64,000 bases of DNA, taken from Hydrangea macrophylla. Taxonomy: Eukaryota > Streptophyta > Magnoliopsida > Cornales > Hydrangeaceae. The stretch covers positions 66,202,010-66,266,009 of the forward strand of contig CM066983.1 of the NCBI GenBank assembly GCA_033977485.1, given 5' to 3'. Made by a program: the position numbers and the translations under genes. Under the pieces are notes generated by a model. The model saw only the letters and a list, made by a program, of their open reading frames with translations, made no database searches and was not told the DNA's origin. Positions 32,301-41,504 of this stretch are shown piece by piece; the first letter of the stretch is position 1, and every line of letters begins with the position of its first letter.

Positions 32301-34981
32301 ATTGTTACAAGGTGATGCCCTTCGGCCTCAAGAACGCCGGGGCAACCTACCAGCGGTTAGTCAACCACATGTTTAAAGATCTAATTGGTAAAACTATGGA
32401 GGTATACGTTGACGATCTGCTGGTCAAGAGTCGCGATGAGACCGACCACTTGGACCATCTGGCCGGAGCCTTCAGCATTTTGAGAAAGTTCGGAATGAGG
32501 TTGAACCCGGCCAAATGCACATTCGGTGTCTCATCCGGAAAATTCCTTGGCCACCTTGTCAGCAGGCGGGGAATCGAGGCTAACCCTGAGAAAATACAGG
32601 CCATCATCAACATGAAGTCCCCCCGATCAACCAAAGAAGTCCAAAGTTTGGCCGGACGGGTAGCCGCACTGAACAGATTCGTCTCCCGAGCCACCGATCG
32701 TTGCCTGCCATTCTTCAAAATCCTCCGAAAGGCGTTTCAATGGTCGGAGGAGTGCGAGGGGGCATTCCAGGAACTCAAAAAGTACTTGGCCTCTCCCCCT
32801 CTGCTCTCAACGCCAGCGCCGGGGGAAGAACTGCTCCTATACTTGGCGGTGTCACCTTCGGCGGTCAGTTCAGCTTTAGTTCGGGAAGAGCACGGGATAC
32901 AGTTCCCCGTGTACTACACAAGCCGAGCACTCCAGGGCGCCGAAAGCAGATATTCCCGGGTTGAGAAGCTCGCTTTTGCGCTCGTGACATCTGCTCGAAG
33001 GCTCCGCCCATACTTCCAGGCCCACACAATTGCAGTGCTCACAGACCAGCCGCTGCGCCGGATCCTGAGCAGACCCGAAACATCGGGAAGACTCGTTAAG
33101 TGGGCCCTGGAATTGGAAGAATTTGAAGTGGTCTACCGACCCCGGACAGCCCTCAAGGGGCAGGCAGTGGCAGATTTCCTGGTCGAATTTACCTACGCAG
33201 AAGATCAGACCGAAGAGCTCGACCCACCAGTCTTGCCGACCGGGCTGCAGATCAACATCCCGACCTGGATACTCTACGTCGACGGTTCTTCCAACAGCCA
33301 GGGCAGCGGAGCAGGAATCATCCTGACCTCTCCTGACGGAATCCAGCTCGAGTATGCGCTGCGGTTCGGATTCCGCGCTTCAAACAATGAAGCCGAGTAC
33401 GAAGCCCTACTGGCAGGGTTACAGTTAGCTACATCTATGGGAGCACAGCAGGTCCAAGGGTACAGTGATTCCCAGCTCGTGGTTAACCAAATCAGTCAGG
33501 AGTATGAGGCCCGAGAAGACAACATGGTGGCCTACCTGGCCCTTGTCCGAGCGGTTTCGAAGGGACTCAAAGGACTGGCCATCACGCAGATACCGCGGGA
33601 GGAGAACACCAGGGCCGACCGGTTGGCCCGCCTAGCTTCATCTTCTGAGTCAGACTTGCCCGGGATAAGGATAGAATACCTGCCCGAGCCGAGTGTGATC
33701 AATTCAGAAGGAATGGAGGTGGACCCGGTGGACCTGGGACCCAGTTGGATGGACCCCATAGTTACATTCTTAGCGACCGGCGTGTTACCGGACGGAAAAG
33801 ATGAGGCCCGCCGCACCAAATACCGTGCAGCCAGGTACCATTTAATTGATGGCATACTCTACAAAAGGGGCTTTACCATACCATACCTCCGCTGCGTTCA
33901 TCCCGGGCAAATTCAAACGATCTTGTATGAAATCCATGAAGGAATTTGTGGGAACCACGTTGGAGGCCGGGCACTCTCGCGGAAAGCGCTGCTACAAGGC
34001 TATTACTGGCCAACTATGGCTCGGGATTCCAGGGACTATGTGAAAAGGTGTGACAGATGCCAAAGGTTCTCCCCCATGATCAATCGTCCGGGAGAGATGC
34101 AGACACCCATCCTTAGCCCCTGGCCGTTTGTTCAATGGGGCATCGACATAGTAGGCCCCCTGCCAATGGGAAAAGGGCAAGTCAAGTTTGCTGTCATAGC
34201 CGTGGACTACTTTACCAAGTGGGCAGAAGCCGAGCCATTGGCCACCATCACCGAGAAGAAGATGGAGGGTTTTTTAGAGAAGAATATCCTCAGCAGGTTT
34301 GGCACCCCCCGTGTATTGGTGAGCGACAATGGCAGACAGTTTGACACCCCGGTGTTTCGGCAGTTCTGCTCGGGCTACGGGATATCCAATCATTACTCCT
34401 CTCCCGAGCACCCTCAGGCCAACGGCCAAGCCGAGGTGACGAATAGGACAATCTTGCAATCAATCAAGACTCGGCTTGAAAGTGCCAAAAGTCTGTGGGC
34501 TGAAGAGTTGCCAACCCTCCTGTGGGCCTACCGTACCACTCCCCGAGCAGCAACAGGCGAAACGCCGTTCTCACTCACCTATGGCTTCGAGGCCGTAGTC
34601 CCCACAGAGCTCGGATTGCCCTCCTACCGGGTAGCCAATTTCAGTGAGCAAGGCAACGAGGAAGCTCTGAGAACCGAACTTGATTTGGTAGAAGAGAAAA
34701 GAGATCAAGCCTATCTAAGAGTGGCAGCGTACAAGCAGAGGGTGTCGAGGTACTATAACAGCAAGGTCAAGCATCGCAGCTTCCAAGTGGGTGATCTTGT
34801 CCTGAAGGCGGTAAACCAGTCGACCAGAATCCCGAATCATGGGAAGTTGGGGCCGAACTGGGAAGGCCCATATACGGTTACCCGGATTCATCGACCGGGA
34901 ACCTATTGGCTACAAGATTTCGACGGGCATGAGCTTTCCCACCCGTGGAACATACAGCACCTTCGAAAATATTTTCAGTAG
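29345..34981 (+). CDS. Tat gag-pol polyprotein, 1878 residues, intact
   Basis: Single frame from ATG 29345 to TAG 34981. Domains: a basic Arg/Ser-rich N-terminus (residues 1-240), retrotrans-gag (~270-400, GSAAQWFHSLKP), and a degenerate zinc finger CRFHRDHGHDTDDC (~520). Next come aspartic protease LVDTGSSSDIMF (~649), reverse transcriptase with YVDD (~1020), Ty3-type RNase H (~1110-1260) and archaeal-type RNase H starting YVDGSSNSQGSGAG (~1310-1430). Integrase has the HHCC finger (GNHVGG...CDRCQ) and core (GIDIVGP, VSDNGRQF, ~1515-1750). The C-terminus (NWEGPYTVTRIHRPGTYWLQD) ends without a chromodomain. No stop or frameshift is seen. It makes all proteins for copying and inserting the element. 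Dual RNase H marks the Tat clade. Confidence 0.96.
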   Translation: MPKKKGKKTADSTGQADQSGQADQSGQGDLQIETRAASMSTEQVTAALEQLLESQIRAQRQIETLMAQHGKVVKDHEKNPSSGKRPEKSVPSQRPARTRGKARSAPVSPPDREHHGEGERSQPTRRPKEGPRYVPRRARRVEDARLLIERRRAARGEASGRKVREPVDDPPTLSREDLRHRLSRTHSRVLSPRSTRFEDEDEASSSDPTYYSDADRRIGHTNVKAQVEELQQQIERLNRKSGHDLTNTETESPYTSRVTQFPIPRKFKPPHLSSYDGKGSPVDHIRTYKAQMALVATTDELLCLAFPSTLKGSAAQWFHSLKPRTVDDFKCLSKLFISQFVGMLDRSQPDTQLLTVKQRKGESLREYVDRFNQQRLQIRNLNETAAIMAFCSGVQHTKVATSFHRDRPTTLVELSDRVGKHIDTEEFLRAKRSGTGEDESPRSKRKHEGPDKGLGKKPRQDQQRGGRDQQRGGRDQPQATFTPLSRPIQEVMAAAEARRLLPQPAKLRAPPGKRNRDKFCRFHRDHGHDTDDCFKLKIAIEKLIEQGHLAEFVTTDRQPRQGNRTPDQPPPLGQINVISGGTSGGGDSQTARKRHARASRADVWHVQSTDSPPSDMLTFSSDDVRDLHCPHDDPLVVTLSIANYVVKRVLVDTGSSSDIMFISAFEQLGISRDRLRPVTTPLVGFNGSSTLPLGTIDLPVLMGTYPQQASVLANFVIVETPSAYNAILGRPTLNKAKAVVSTYSLTVKFPTPQGPGSLRGDQMTARSCYVSSLRKGAVTESFSVQEMDPRDPSDKVGPVEELERVVLDPQLPDRTVSVGTLLEPSLRERLIQFLRQSQDVFAWCHEDMPGIDSRVMSHRLNVNPDSRPVKQKRRGMAPERQIAVSEEVEKLLKAGSIREVLYPDWLANVVLVKKSNGKWRMCVDFTDLNKACPKDCYPLPRIDLLVDSTAGHSLLSFMDAYSGYNQISMHPGDEEKTAFITDQGTYCYKVMPFGLKNAGATYQRLVNHMFKDLIGKTMEVYVDDLLVKSRDETDHLDHLAGAFSILRKFGMRLNPAKCTFGVSSGKFLGHLVSRRGIEANPEKIQAIINMKSPRSTKEVQSLAGRVAALNRFVSRATDRCLPFFKILRKAFQWSEECEGAFQELKKYLASPPLLSTPAPGEELLLYLAVSPSAVSSALVREEHGIQFPVYYTSRALQGAESRYSRVEKLAFALVTSARRLRPYFQAHTIAVLTDQPLRRILSRPETSGRLVKWALELEEFEVVYRPRTALKGQAVADFLVEFTYAEDQTEELDPPVLPTGLQINIPTWILYVDGSSNSQGSGAGIILTSPDGIQLEYALRFGFRASNNEAEYEALLAGLQLATSMGAQQVQGYSDSQLVVNQISQEYEAREDNMVAYLALVRAVSKGLKGLAITQIPREENTRADRLARLASSSESDLPGIRIEYLPEPSVINSEGMEVDPVDLGPSWMDPIVTFLATGVLPDGKDEARRTKYRAARYHLIDGILYKRGFTIPYLRCVHPGQIQTILYEIHEGICGNHVGGRALSRKALLQGYYWPTMARDSRDYVKRCDRCQRFSPMINRPGEMQTPILSPWPFVQWGIDIVGPLPMGKGQVKFAVIAVDYFTKWAEAEPLATITEKKMEGFLEKNILSRFGTPRVLVSDNGRQFDTPVFRQFCSGYGISNHYSSPEHPQANGQAEVTNRTILQSIKTRLESAKSLWAEELPTLLWAYRTTPRAATGETPFSLTYGFEAVVPTELGLPSYRVANFSEQGNEEALRTELDLVEEKRDQAYLRVAAYKQRVSRYYNSKVKHRSFQVGDLVLKAVNQSTRIPNHGKLGPNWEGPYTVTRIHRPGTYWLQDFDGHELSHPWNIQHLRKYFQ

Positions 34982-35106
34982 CAAGGATGAAGGGGGTTAG
35001 CGATCGATTAGGACTCTTTGTAGCTCTACCCGAGCAGTTAAAATGAATTTGAAATAAAGTAATTACTTTTCTGCAAAGTTCCTACTCAAGTGTTCCACCC
35101 CAGCAC

Positions 35107-35575
35107 AAAAAGACCTCGGGCCTAATCCCGAGGCACCTTCAAAGACCTTGGCTAAACACCAAGGCACAAAAAGACCTCGGGCCTAACCCCGAGGCGCAGG
35201 CTTCGCCTAGGTCCAGCCAACGATGGGGCCTAACCCCCTAGGCAGCCAATGATGGCAAGTCTCAAAGGACCCTGCAACCACCCATGTTCCAGGTCGGTTT
35301 CCTACGGTCGGTATTCCCGTCCATCTCCCTAACAAAACGCTTGGGGGGCAAGGGAATGCAGGCTTAAACAGGAAATTAAACAAGGTTTAACCTAGGTCCA
35401 ACCGACAATGGGGGCAAACCCCCTAGGTGACCCACGATGGCTAAATCCCAAAGGACCCTGCAACCACCCATGTTCCAGGTCGATTTCCTAAGGTTGCTCG
35501 CTACTACGCACCCGCCTTACCAAAATGCTTGGGGGGCAGGGGAATGCAGCCTTAAACAGGGAATCACACCGGTCA
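35107..35575 (+). repeat. Tandem repeats and hairpin words after Tat pol
   Basis: A 62-bp unit with CCTCGGGCCTAAYCCCGAGG (at 35114 and 35175) alternates with CCTTGGCTAAACACCAAGG (35147). Then two copies of a 185-bp unit follow (35206-35390 and 35391-35575), each with 'aaaggaccctgcaaccaccc' and 'gcttggggggca'. The first words form perfect short stems. The position between pol and the antisense genes suggests 3' end or regulatory function; this is inference. Confidence 0.85.
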
Positions 35576-36055
35576 TTAACAGTACTTGGGGTCCTAGCAT
35601 TCCCAAGTACTAACAGTGATCAGAGATAAATAACCCGGACGGTAAAACAGGACAAGTCCTATAATACACCGGGTATGCCTTCAAAAATAGGTCGAGAAGA
35701 CCAGGCGTTCTACCAGTTACGGTCTTAAACCATTTTGCTAAGGCAGTGTTCGGTTCGACTAAAACTGGTCAGATACTGGCAGAGGACCAATTATTCAACC
35801 GGATGCAACCCTAATCCATGTGTTAAGTGAAGGGTCTTGCAATTGAAAACTGGTTGGGGATTGGCAATCACACGGGCATGCAAGTATAAAATGTAAACAG
35901 GCAATGGAAAGGAAAGTGGCCTCAGGGGCCTTGTCATTGATTAAAAGCAGACTTGTACAGACCCTAGGGTGAGCAATTGTAGTAGCTCACCCCCCCCCCC
36001 ACAAAACAAAAAATACTACAACAGTAAAAGAAGAAAAAGAAAGGGCATAAAAGCC
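35576..36055 (+). other. Tat spacer and 3' end of antisense gene A
   Basis: No ORF. 35918-36000 resembles 39170-39245 (both 'gcctcaRGGRCCTTGT' followed by 'cattgatt' and 'actgtac' or 'cttgtac' words). Both lie just beyond the stop of an antisense gene, so this is probably its 3' UTR and terminator. A C13 run at 35989 is a G run on the gene strand. Confidence 0.6.
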
Positions 36056-38185
36056 CTACTGGTCACCCACAACGTCCAGCTCTTCCTCCGCAGCAGGAGC
36101 GGCCCCAACTGGCGCAGCCTCCGCAGGCCCCCCGCCAGCAGCCCGGTCCTCTTTCCAGTAATCGGATTCGGCCCAGGAATAGCCGGAGATATCCCAGTCC
36201 GGGTGATCCGCCGCAACACGGGCAATCAGATCCTTATAGCCCTTGAGGAATCCAGCCTCGAATTCCTCCTCGGTATCTTTCGTCTCTGCTTCAAGGGCGG
36301 CGGTCGCTTCGGACAGAGTGGCGGTCAGAGCCTCAGCATCCTTCTCGGCAGCAACCCGACCAGCCTCCGCGTCAGCAAGCTTGGCCTCTAAAGCAGCGAG
36401 CTGGGCCTCAGCAGCCGTTCGGGAAGCCCGCTCGGTTAACACCACACCTCGGGCCTCCCCCAGCTCCTGGCCCAAAGACCTAGCCTTCTCCGCCTCTGCC
36501 TCCCGGGCCGTCTTTTCCATGGAGAGGGCCTCCTCAGCAGCCGCCAGTTTCCCGGTCAGCGCGGGAAAGGTCGCCTCGGACCCCGCTGCTATACAACCGA
36601 CCTGCAAACGAAAACAGCTATAAGCATTATGAGCAAAACAAGCAATAAGCACCTATGAGAAGTACGAAATATGGACGCACCATATGGCTAATGCTGTAGA
36701 GCCAAGCGGTCACGTCCTCCGGGCTCAACAAGGAGCACTTGTCCACCTGACCCGGCAGCAGAGCGGGGCGGATCCTCCCGCGTACCTCATCCGCCCTCTC
36801 AACCGGCGGCACTGCAGGAAGCCCTGTATGCACGGTCTCCTCCACAGTAGGAAAGGAGACGCCAGCTGTTTTGGAAGCAGCAGGCGTCTTGGGGGGCACG
36901 GCAATGGTCACCCCGGGTGCCGAGGTGCCTACCCCCTCCTTGTCAGGGCGGATGACGATGCCCCGGGTGAGCCTCTTGAGCTTCTGGCCCTCGGTGGGCT
37001 CCAGCCTCTTCCTCTTTGGTCCAGCTCGGGCAAGCAGGGCCTCCTCTTTCTCCTTCAGCGCCGCCGCGTCCTTGGGAGCCATTGCTGCAAAACAGCCGGA
37101 AAGATATTAGGCCGAAAAGAAAGATGCAAGATATCAGGCCGCAAAGAAAGTTGTAAAAGGAAACAGGGGAATGAATAGAACGCTGACCGGGAACAGTAGG
37201 AGAGGAAGCAGGGACTTCTGAGGGCTCCGCGGGGGAATAAGACACCACTATGTCTCCCGTCGGGGACAGAACGTTCCGAATGTTGGTGGGCAACTGTGCT
37301 AAGCCCCGAATCCTGGTCTGGGACGCCTCGGAGATCTCAGGAATGTCTGCCGACCCAGCTGCAAGTAGAAGCATAAAACCGGTTAACAGGACAATAAATC
37401 CATAAAACCGAAAAGAGATAAACAAAAGAAAGACAGGTAGCCTTACCCCTCAGCTCCTTCACCCAGGATGTCCTCGGCCGGGTCCCCGCGGCCTCGTCAC
37501 AAAGGAGAAGGGTGGACACTTGGAAGAACTTGCTCTTCCACCCCTTGTTGTTACTGGGGCACTTGTCGATAATCTTTCTGCCCGGTCGGGCGGAGAAAGA
37601 AAAGAACCCCAGTTCCCCGTGTACGGAAAACGGCCGATGGGCCCATAGAAACTCCTCGAGGGTCACCTCACACCCGAACGCCTGGGGCCACAGAGATATA
37701 CAACCCATCAGGAATCTCCACCCGTTGGGGGCCAGTTGCCCGGGAGCAATCCCAAGGTGAATCAGGATGGCCCTGGCTACTGGGTGGAGCGGAAGGCGGA
37801 GACCTGCCATCATTGCATCCTCGAAAAGAGTCGTGAAGCCCGGATAGTAAAGGTGCGCCCCCCCGGAACTCACCGCCAAAGAACAACTACCCGGGAAGGA
37901 GTATTTCTTCCTAATCCGGATAAGGTCCTCGGAACGCAAAATCGAGAATACTGACTCACAAGCAAACCCAACGCCGGGATCGGACTCCCCGGGCGCCTCG
38001 TCGCCCAAACCCCTAGAGACGGAGGCAACGGGGGCCCCCTCGGCGGATTCGTCATCAGATTGACGGGCTGGAATCAGGCCCTCACTCTGGTGGTCAGAAG
38101 GAGGGTCCAAAATCGGGGCGGAGTCATCCGACCGGAACATCTCGCTAATCGAACGGGACGCAGAATTGAAGCCGGAATGCTCCAT
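36056..38185 (-). CDS. Tat antisense gene A, four exons, 619 residues, unknown role
   Basis: Exons on the minus strand: 38185-37447, 37358-37188, 37084-36681, 36601-36056. All three introns are GT-AG, 76-104 bp, and the phases (1, 1, 0) keep one frame to TGA at 36056; that consistency is the main support. Exon 1 holds a domain like the Pfam family named 'putative gypsy type transposon' (PF04195; HPVARAILIHLGIAPGQLAP, WRFLMGC). Exons 2-3 are Pro/Lys-rich with a basic stretch (PKRKRLEPTEGQKLKRL) that could be a nuclear signal. Exon 4 is an Ala/Glu coiled coil. Antisense extra ORFs are known in Tat elements; their function is not. It is a paralogue of the gene at 39292-40386. Confidence 0.85.
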
Positions 38186-38648
38186 CTCGGATGCCCCTGG
38201 GGAAGGAAGAGGGAGTAGGTCGCGACCTAAATACGGATCGGAAACCCCGAGCCTGAGGTACAGGGAAGGCAATGTCACTAACCTAAAAGGCAGAGCGTAG
38301 ATGGCCCTAAACGTCAGAAGGCACTCTCTCAGTGAAGCTACGGAGACGCCGGTCCGGCTCAAATGGCCTGAGTCTCCACCCGACCGGAAGAACGAGCAGA
38401 ATCTAAGGAAGAAAAAATCCCACTCCCGCTCGAACCCTACCGGATTCACTCTCTCCAGTCTCGCTACGAAAAGAAGAGAAGATGGGGAAAGGGAAGAAGG
38501 GAGCAACAGACGAAAGTTCGGAAGGAAGAGGACTTACAAAGCTTGCGCAGAAAAGAGAACTCGAGAATCTTGCTCGGACTAGCCTCTGCTCTCAGGACGT
38601 TCGGCGATCTCTCTGCAGTAAAGGGCCAGAGAAGTGGACAAGCATTCA

Positions 38649-39030
38649 TTTTATAGAAATCGGGAACGGCCCAGATCAAAACGTATCCAACGGTCCGTGT
38701 GATTCCCCGCCCGAAATTGCTGACAGTTGTCTCCTCGGGCGCATGAAACGTTGCCTAGAAAGGCGTGCGCATTAAAAGCCTGACGTGACTGTTCGGTTGG
38801 CGCGCAAGTGGCTTGGTTGCGTCCGCGCTAGCGTAGTTCGAACCTAACCAGGTCAACGACCAGCGAACACGTGGCAACAGCGACTCCCGAACCAACGGAT
38901 CTCCCGCTCGGGGAAGGCCCCGCCCGAAGGACAAAATCCCGGTCTACTACCGAACGGTTCCCTGGGAAAATTTCAGTTTTCAACCCTCATCAGACGGAGC
39001 GTCCAATCAGCTTTGAAAATGGGGGGCAGG
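38649..39030 (-). promoter_or_regulatory. Promoter copy A of the Tat antisense genes, with a ghost polypurine tract
   Basis: Similar in order and sequence to 40505-40909: 'ttttata' near 38650, 'cgggcgcatgaaacg' against 'aaaaggcgcatgcatt', and 'gacgtgact' against 'gacgtgacg'. It ends in 'gaaaatggggggcagg' (39015-39030), which matches the true polypurine tract at 40894-40909. This copy lies upstream of antisense gene A. No LTR follows it. Confidence 0.75.
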
Positions 39031-39169
39031 TGGTACGTGCACGAGCATCTCGGCGTAACCACACAGCAAGTCCACAAGGTCTATTGGATGCTGGTTGGAA
39101 TTTTGGAACCCCAACCGAACAAACCACTGTCAAAATAGAAATCGGAAGTACAATTAACGCGAAAGGGAT

Positions 39170-39240
39170 GGCCTCAAGGACCTTGTTCATTGATTTAAGA
39201 GAAACTGTACAAGTTCGGGGGGCAGTTGTAGTAGCCTCCC

Positions 39241-39278
<38 letters not shown>

Positions 39279-39291
39279 AGGACGGCAGACT
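39170..39291 (-). other. 3' end of antisense gene B, with poly(A) run
   Basis: It holds the second copy of the 3' end motif also seen at 35918-36000, next to an A tract at 39241-39276 (T tract on the gene strand). Confidence 0.6.
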
Positions 39292-40386
39292 TCAAGTGCC
39301 CTTATCCTTCAAAGCCTTGATCTCCTCCTCCAAGGCCGCCACCTTTGCCACCAGCCCCTCAACGGCGATCTCCAGAGCATGGACGTCCACCCCCCGCAGG
39401 GCGGAGTCCATCTGCAGTTCATCACCCACCTTCTCCACCGCCTGCAAGCGTTCTTCCATGTGCGCGAGAGAGACGTCCGACCATGAGCCCGGCATGCGGG
39501 GACTGGTGAACGTTTCCGTCCGGCTCCTCTTCGGTGGGGGCTGAGAATTCTCTTCGGTCTGCTTCTCCTTGCCCTTCCTGGACGGGCCCGGTGGCGGGCT
39601 TGCATCCTCAGATGAGGAGGAGTCACTGCTGGTGGACAAGGTGACCGGCCCCTCGGGCTGGCCCGTCCGGCTAGCAGGGCGCGCCCCGGTCGCCATGGAT
39701 CGGGTATAGCGCCGCGATCCAGAAGCTGCAGCGGCAGGGGTCACAGAAGAGGGACCGGCAATCTCATTCTCCGCAGGTCTCCCTTTCAAGTAGGAAAACG
39801 ACATGCCGGCCTCAATGGCTTGATTAAACGCCTCCATGTCATCCTCGGAAGGAACGACTCCACGAAGGTCGGTGAAAGCCTGTCTGCAGCGGTCGGGATT
39901 ATAATCCGCAGGGGGGGAGAGACCGTCATTCTCCAGCCAGTTACCAGCAACCAGGACCCAAGGGTACCGTTGCCAGTTCTTGTTTGGGAAATCTAGACCT
40001 CGGACTAAATCTTTTCCCTCAGTCTTAGGGCGGAAGTAGGGGCCTCCGTTGTCAATGCCCATTACGTAACACCTCGCAACATCGGCGGCCCGGAGAAATA
40101 ACCCCAGTCGCTCGTTCAACGCTGCAATCCCCCACAAGAGGCGGGCAACGTTCGGTCGGCATTTGTGTAGTGGGATATCCAATCCCTGAAGAAGGTCGCA
40201 GAATGAGACCGGCAGAGGAAAGCGTAATCCCACAATCAGCAGCAGATAGCTGCTGATGAGGAAGAAAGGATGGGCTACTTCTTCTCCCTCAATGTGTGGA
40301 CGGACTACCACGTCGTCCGGAATTTGGCAGTCCTCTCGGAAGGCTCTGAGCCCTTCGTCAGACGACAGGTCGATGTTGGAAGCCAT
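39292..40386 (-). CDS. Tat antisense gene B, single exon, 364 residues
   Basis: ATG at 40386 to stop at 39292, no break. The N-terminal ~170 residues resemble the same family as gene A ('putative gypsy type transposon', PF04195-like: SSYLLLIVGLRFPLPVSFCD, RPNVARLLWGI). A Ser/Pro-rich, probably disordered linker with a basic patch (SRKGKEKQ, PPPKRSRTE) follows, then a C-terminal coiled coil (EEIKALKDKGT). Related to gene A by domain order and by copied flanks, but without introns and shorter. The role is unknown; DNA or protein binding in the nucleus is a guess from the basic patches. Confidence 0.82.
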   Translation of the reverse strand: MASNIDLSSDEGLRAFREDCQIPDDVVVRPHIEGEEVAHPFFLISSYLLLIVGLRFPLPVSFCDLLQGLDIPLHKCRPNVARLLWGIAALNERLGLFLRAADVARCYVMGIDNGGPYFRPKTEGKDLVRGLDFPNKNWQRYPWVLVAGNWLENDGLSPPADYNPDRCRQAFTDLRGVVPSEDDMEAFNQAIEAGMSFSYLKGRPAENEIAGPSSVTPAAAASGSRRYTRSMATGARPASRTGQPEGPVTLSTSSDSSSSEDASPPPGPSRKGKEKQTEENSQPPPKRSRTETFTSPRMPGSWSDVSLAHMEERLQAVEKVGDELQMDSALRGVDVHALEIAVEGLVAKVAALEEEIKALKDKGT

Positions 40387-40504
40387 TGGGAGGAAGATTG
40401 AATTAGTATGAACAGAGGAAAAGGGGTCGGGAGTGCTTTTCTCTGAAAACCCGCTCGGTGATTATTGATCTTCAAACAGTGGTGAGTATGTAGAATGAAC
40501 TGAC

Positions 40505-40909
40505 GCTCCTTTTATAAAGACAAAGGACGGCTCAGATTGAATCAGATCGGACGGTCAGGACGTTTTCCCGCTCTTAGCGACTGACGGCTGTCACATCGGG
40601 CATACCATACACCGCCTCAAAAGGCGCATGCATTAAATGCACGACGTGACGGTTTAGTCCCAACGCAAACGGTTCGGTTACCTCCACGATGGCTTCGTCA
40701 CATCCCAACCAGGCCTGCAAGCAACTGACACGTGGCCCTGGATAATACCGGACCCTCCAGTCACCCGCTCGGTCCCGGAAAGACAACCCCGGGTCAGCCT
40801 TACCTCGGGGAAGGCCTCGGCCTCTTCCCGAGCGGTTTCTCGTGAATAGCTCTGATTTCCAAACCTCATCCGATATGGCATCCAATTAGCTCTGGAAATG
40901 GGGGGCAGC
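40505..40909 (-). promoter_or_regulatory. Promoter copy B of the Tat antisense genes and Tat polypurine tract
   Basis: The region upstream of antisense gene B contains 'ttttataaaga' (about 40510), with TTTATAAA readable on either strand. It ends in 'ggaaatggggggcagc' (40894-40909), the polypurine tract abutting the 3' LTR at 40910. Confidence 0.75.
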
Positions 40910-41504
40910 TGATAGGCTCAGAATTATCCAGCGTGGGTCCAACGGCCACGTCAGCATCGAAGACCAAGCAGAACCCTGGGGTCCACACCCAGGGCTTGCC
41001 AGCGTCACCGCTCGGGATGCCTGCACAGCCCGGGCGTGACCTTCGGCGGCTCTCCCGGACACGCGGCTCATCTCCAGCAGTCTCCTTGTGCGGCCAGAGC
41101 CCTATTAGGAATGAAACTCGATAAATTCCTAATCTGATAGGGATCTTCCCTTAACTTATGCACATCGAATTGTGATTGATATAGGCTTCCTAATGTATCT
41201 AAGTTTCCATGTAGAGGTGGACTCTTGCATCTATAAAAGAGCCCACCCATACCCTTCTAAGGGGGGAACGATCTTGAGAAACCTAATAACTAGAGCATAC
41301 ACTGAAACGCATATACCCGGACGGTATTACTGGTAGTGCCGCCCACCATTGTTGGCTCACCAGGCCGCCGGTGATCTGCTAGTATAGCGCCTAGACGCAC
41401 ACGTGGACGTAGGTCACCTCATTAACGGGGCCGAACCACATACAACTCCTTGGTGTTTCTCTGTCTCTCTTTTAATCCTCTCTTACCAATTCTAGGCACC
41501 ATCA
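40910..41504 (+). repeat. Tat element 3' LTR
   Basis: 595 bp, no difference from 28689-29283 found by eye. The TATA box is at about 41232. Confidence 0.96.

Larger units (their letters stand above)
28689..41504 (+). mobile_element. Tat-lineage Ty3/gypsy retrotransposon, complete and apparently intact
   Basis: 12,816 bp with 595-bp LTRs (28689-29283 and 40910-41504) in which no difference was seen, and perfect target duplication ACAAC. Primer site TGGCGCCGTCTGTGGGAACC at 29287. One uninterrupted gag-pol frame (1878 codons) includes the extra archaeal-type RNase H of the Tat clade. Downstream lie a repeat-rich spacer and two antisense genes. Intact ORF, identical LTRs and perfect duplication suggest a very recent, possibly still mobile copy. 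Confidence 0.96.

Noticed and set aside
29486..34459. Antisense ORFs within the Tat polyprotein
   Set aside because: They are shadows of a strongly coding sense frame and have no recognisable domains.
38990..39295. Antisense ORF with a poly-Phe run
   Set aside because: Produced by the A36 tract at 39241-39276.
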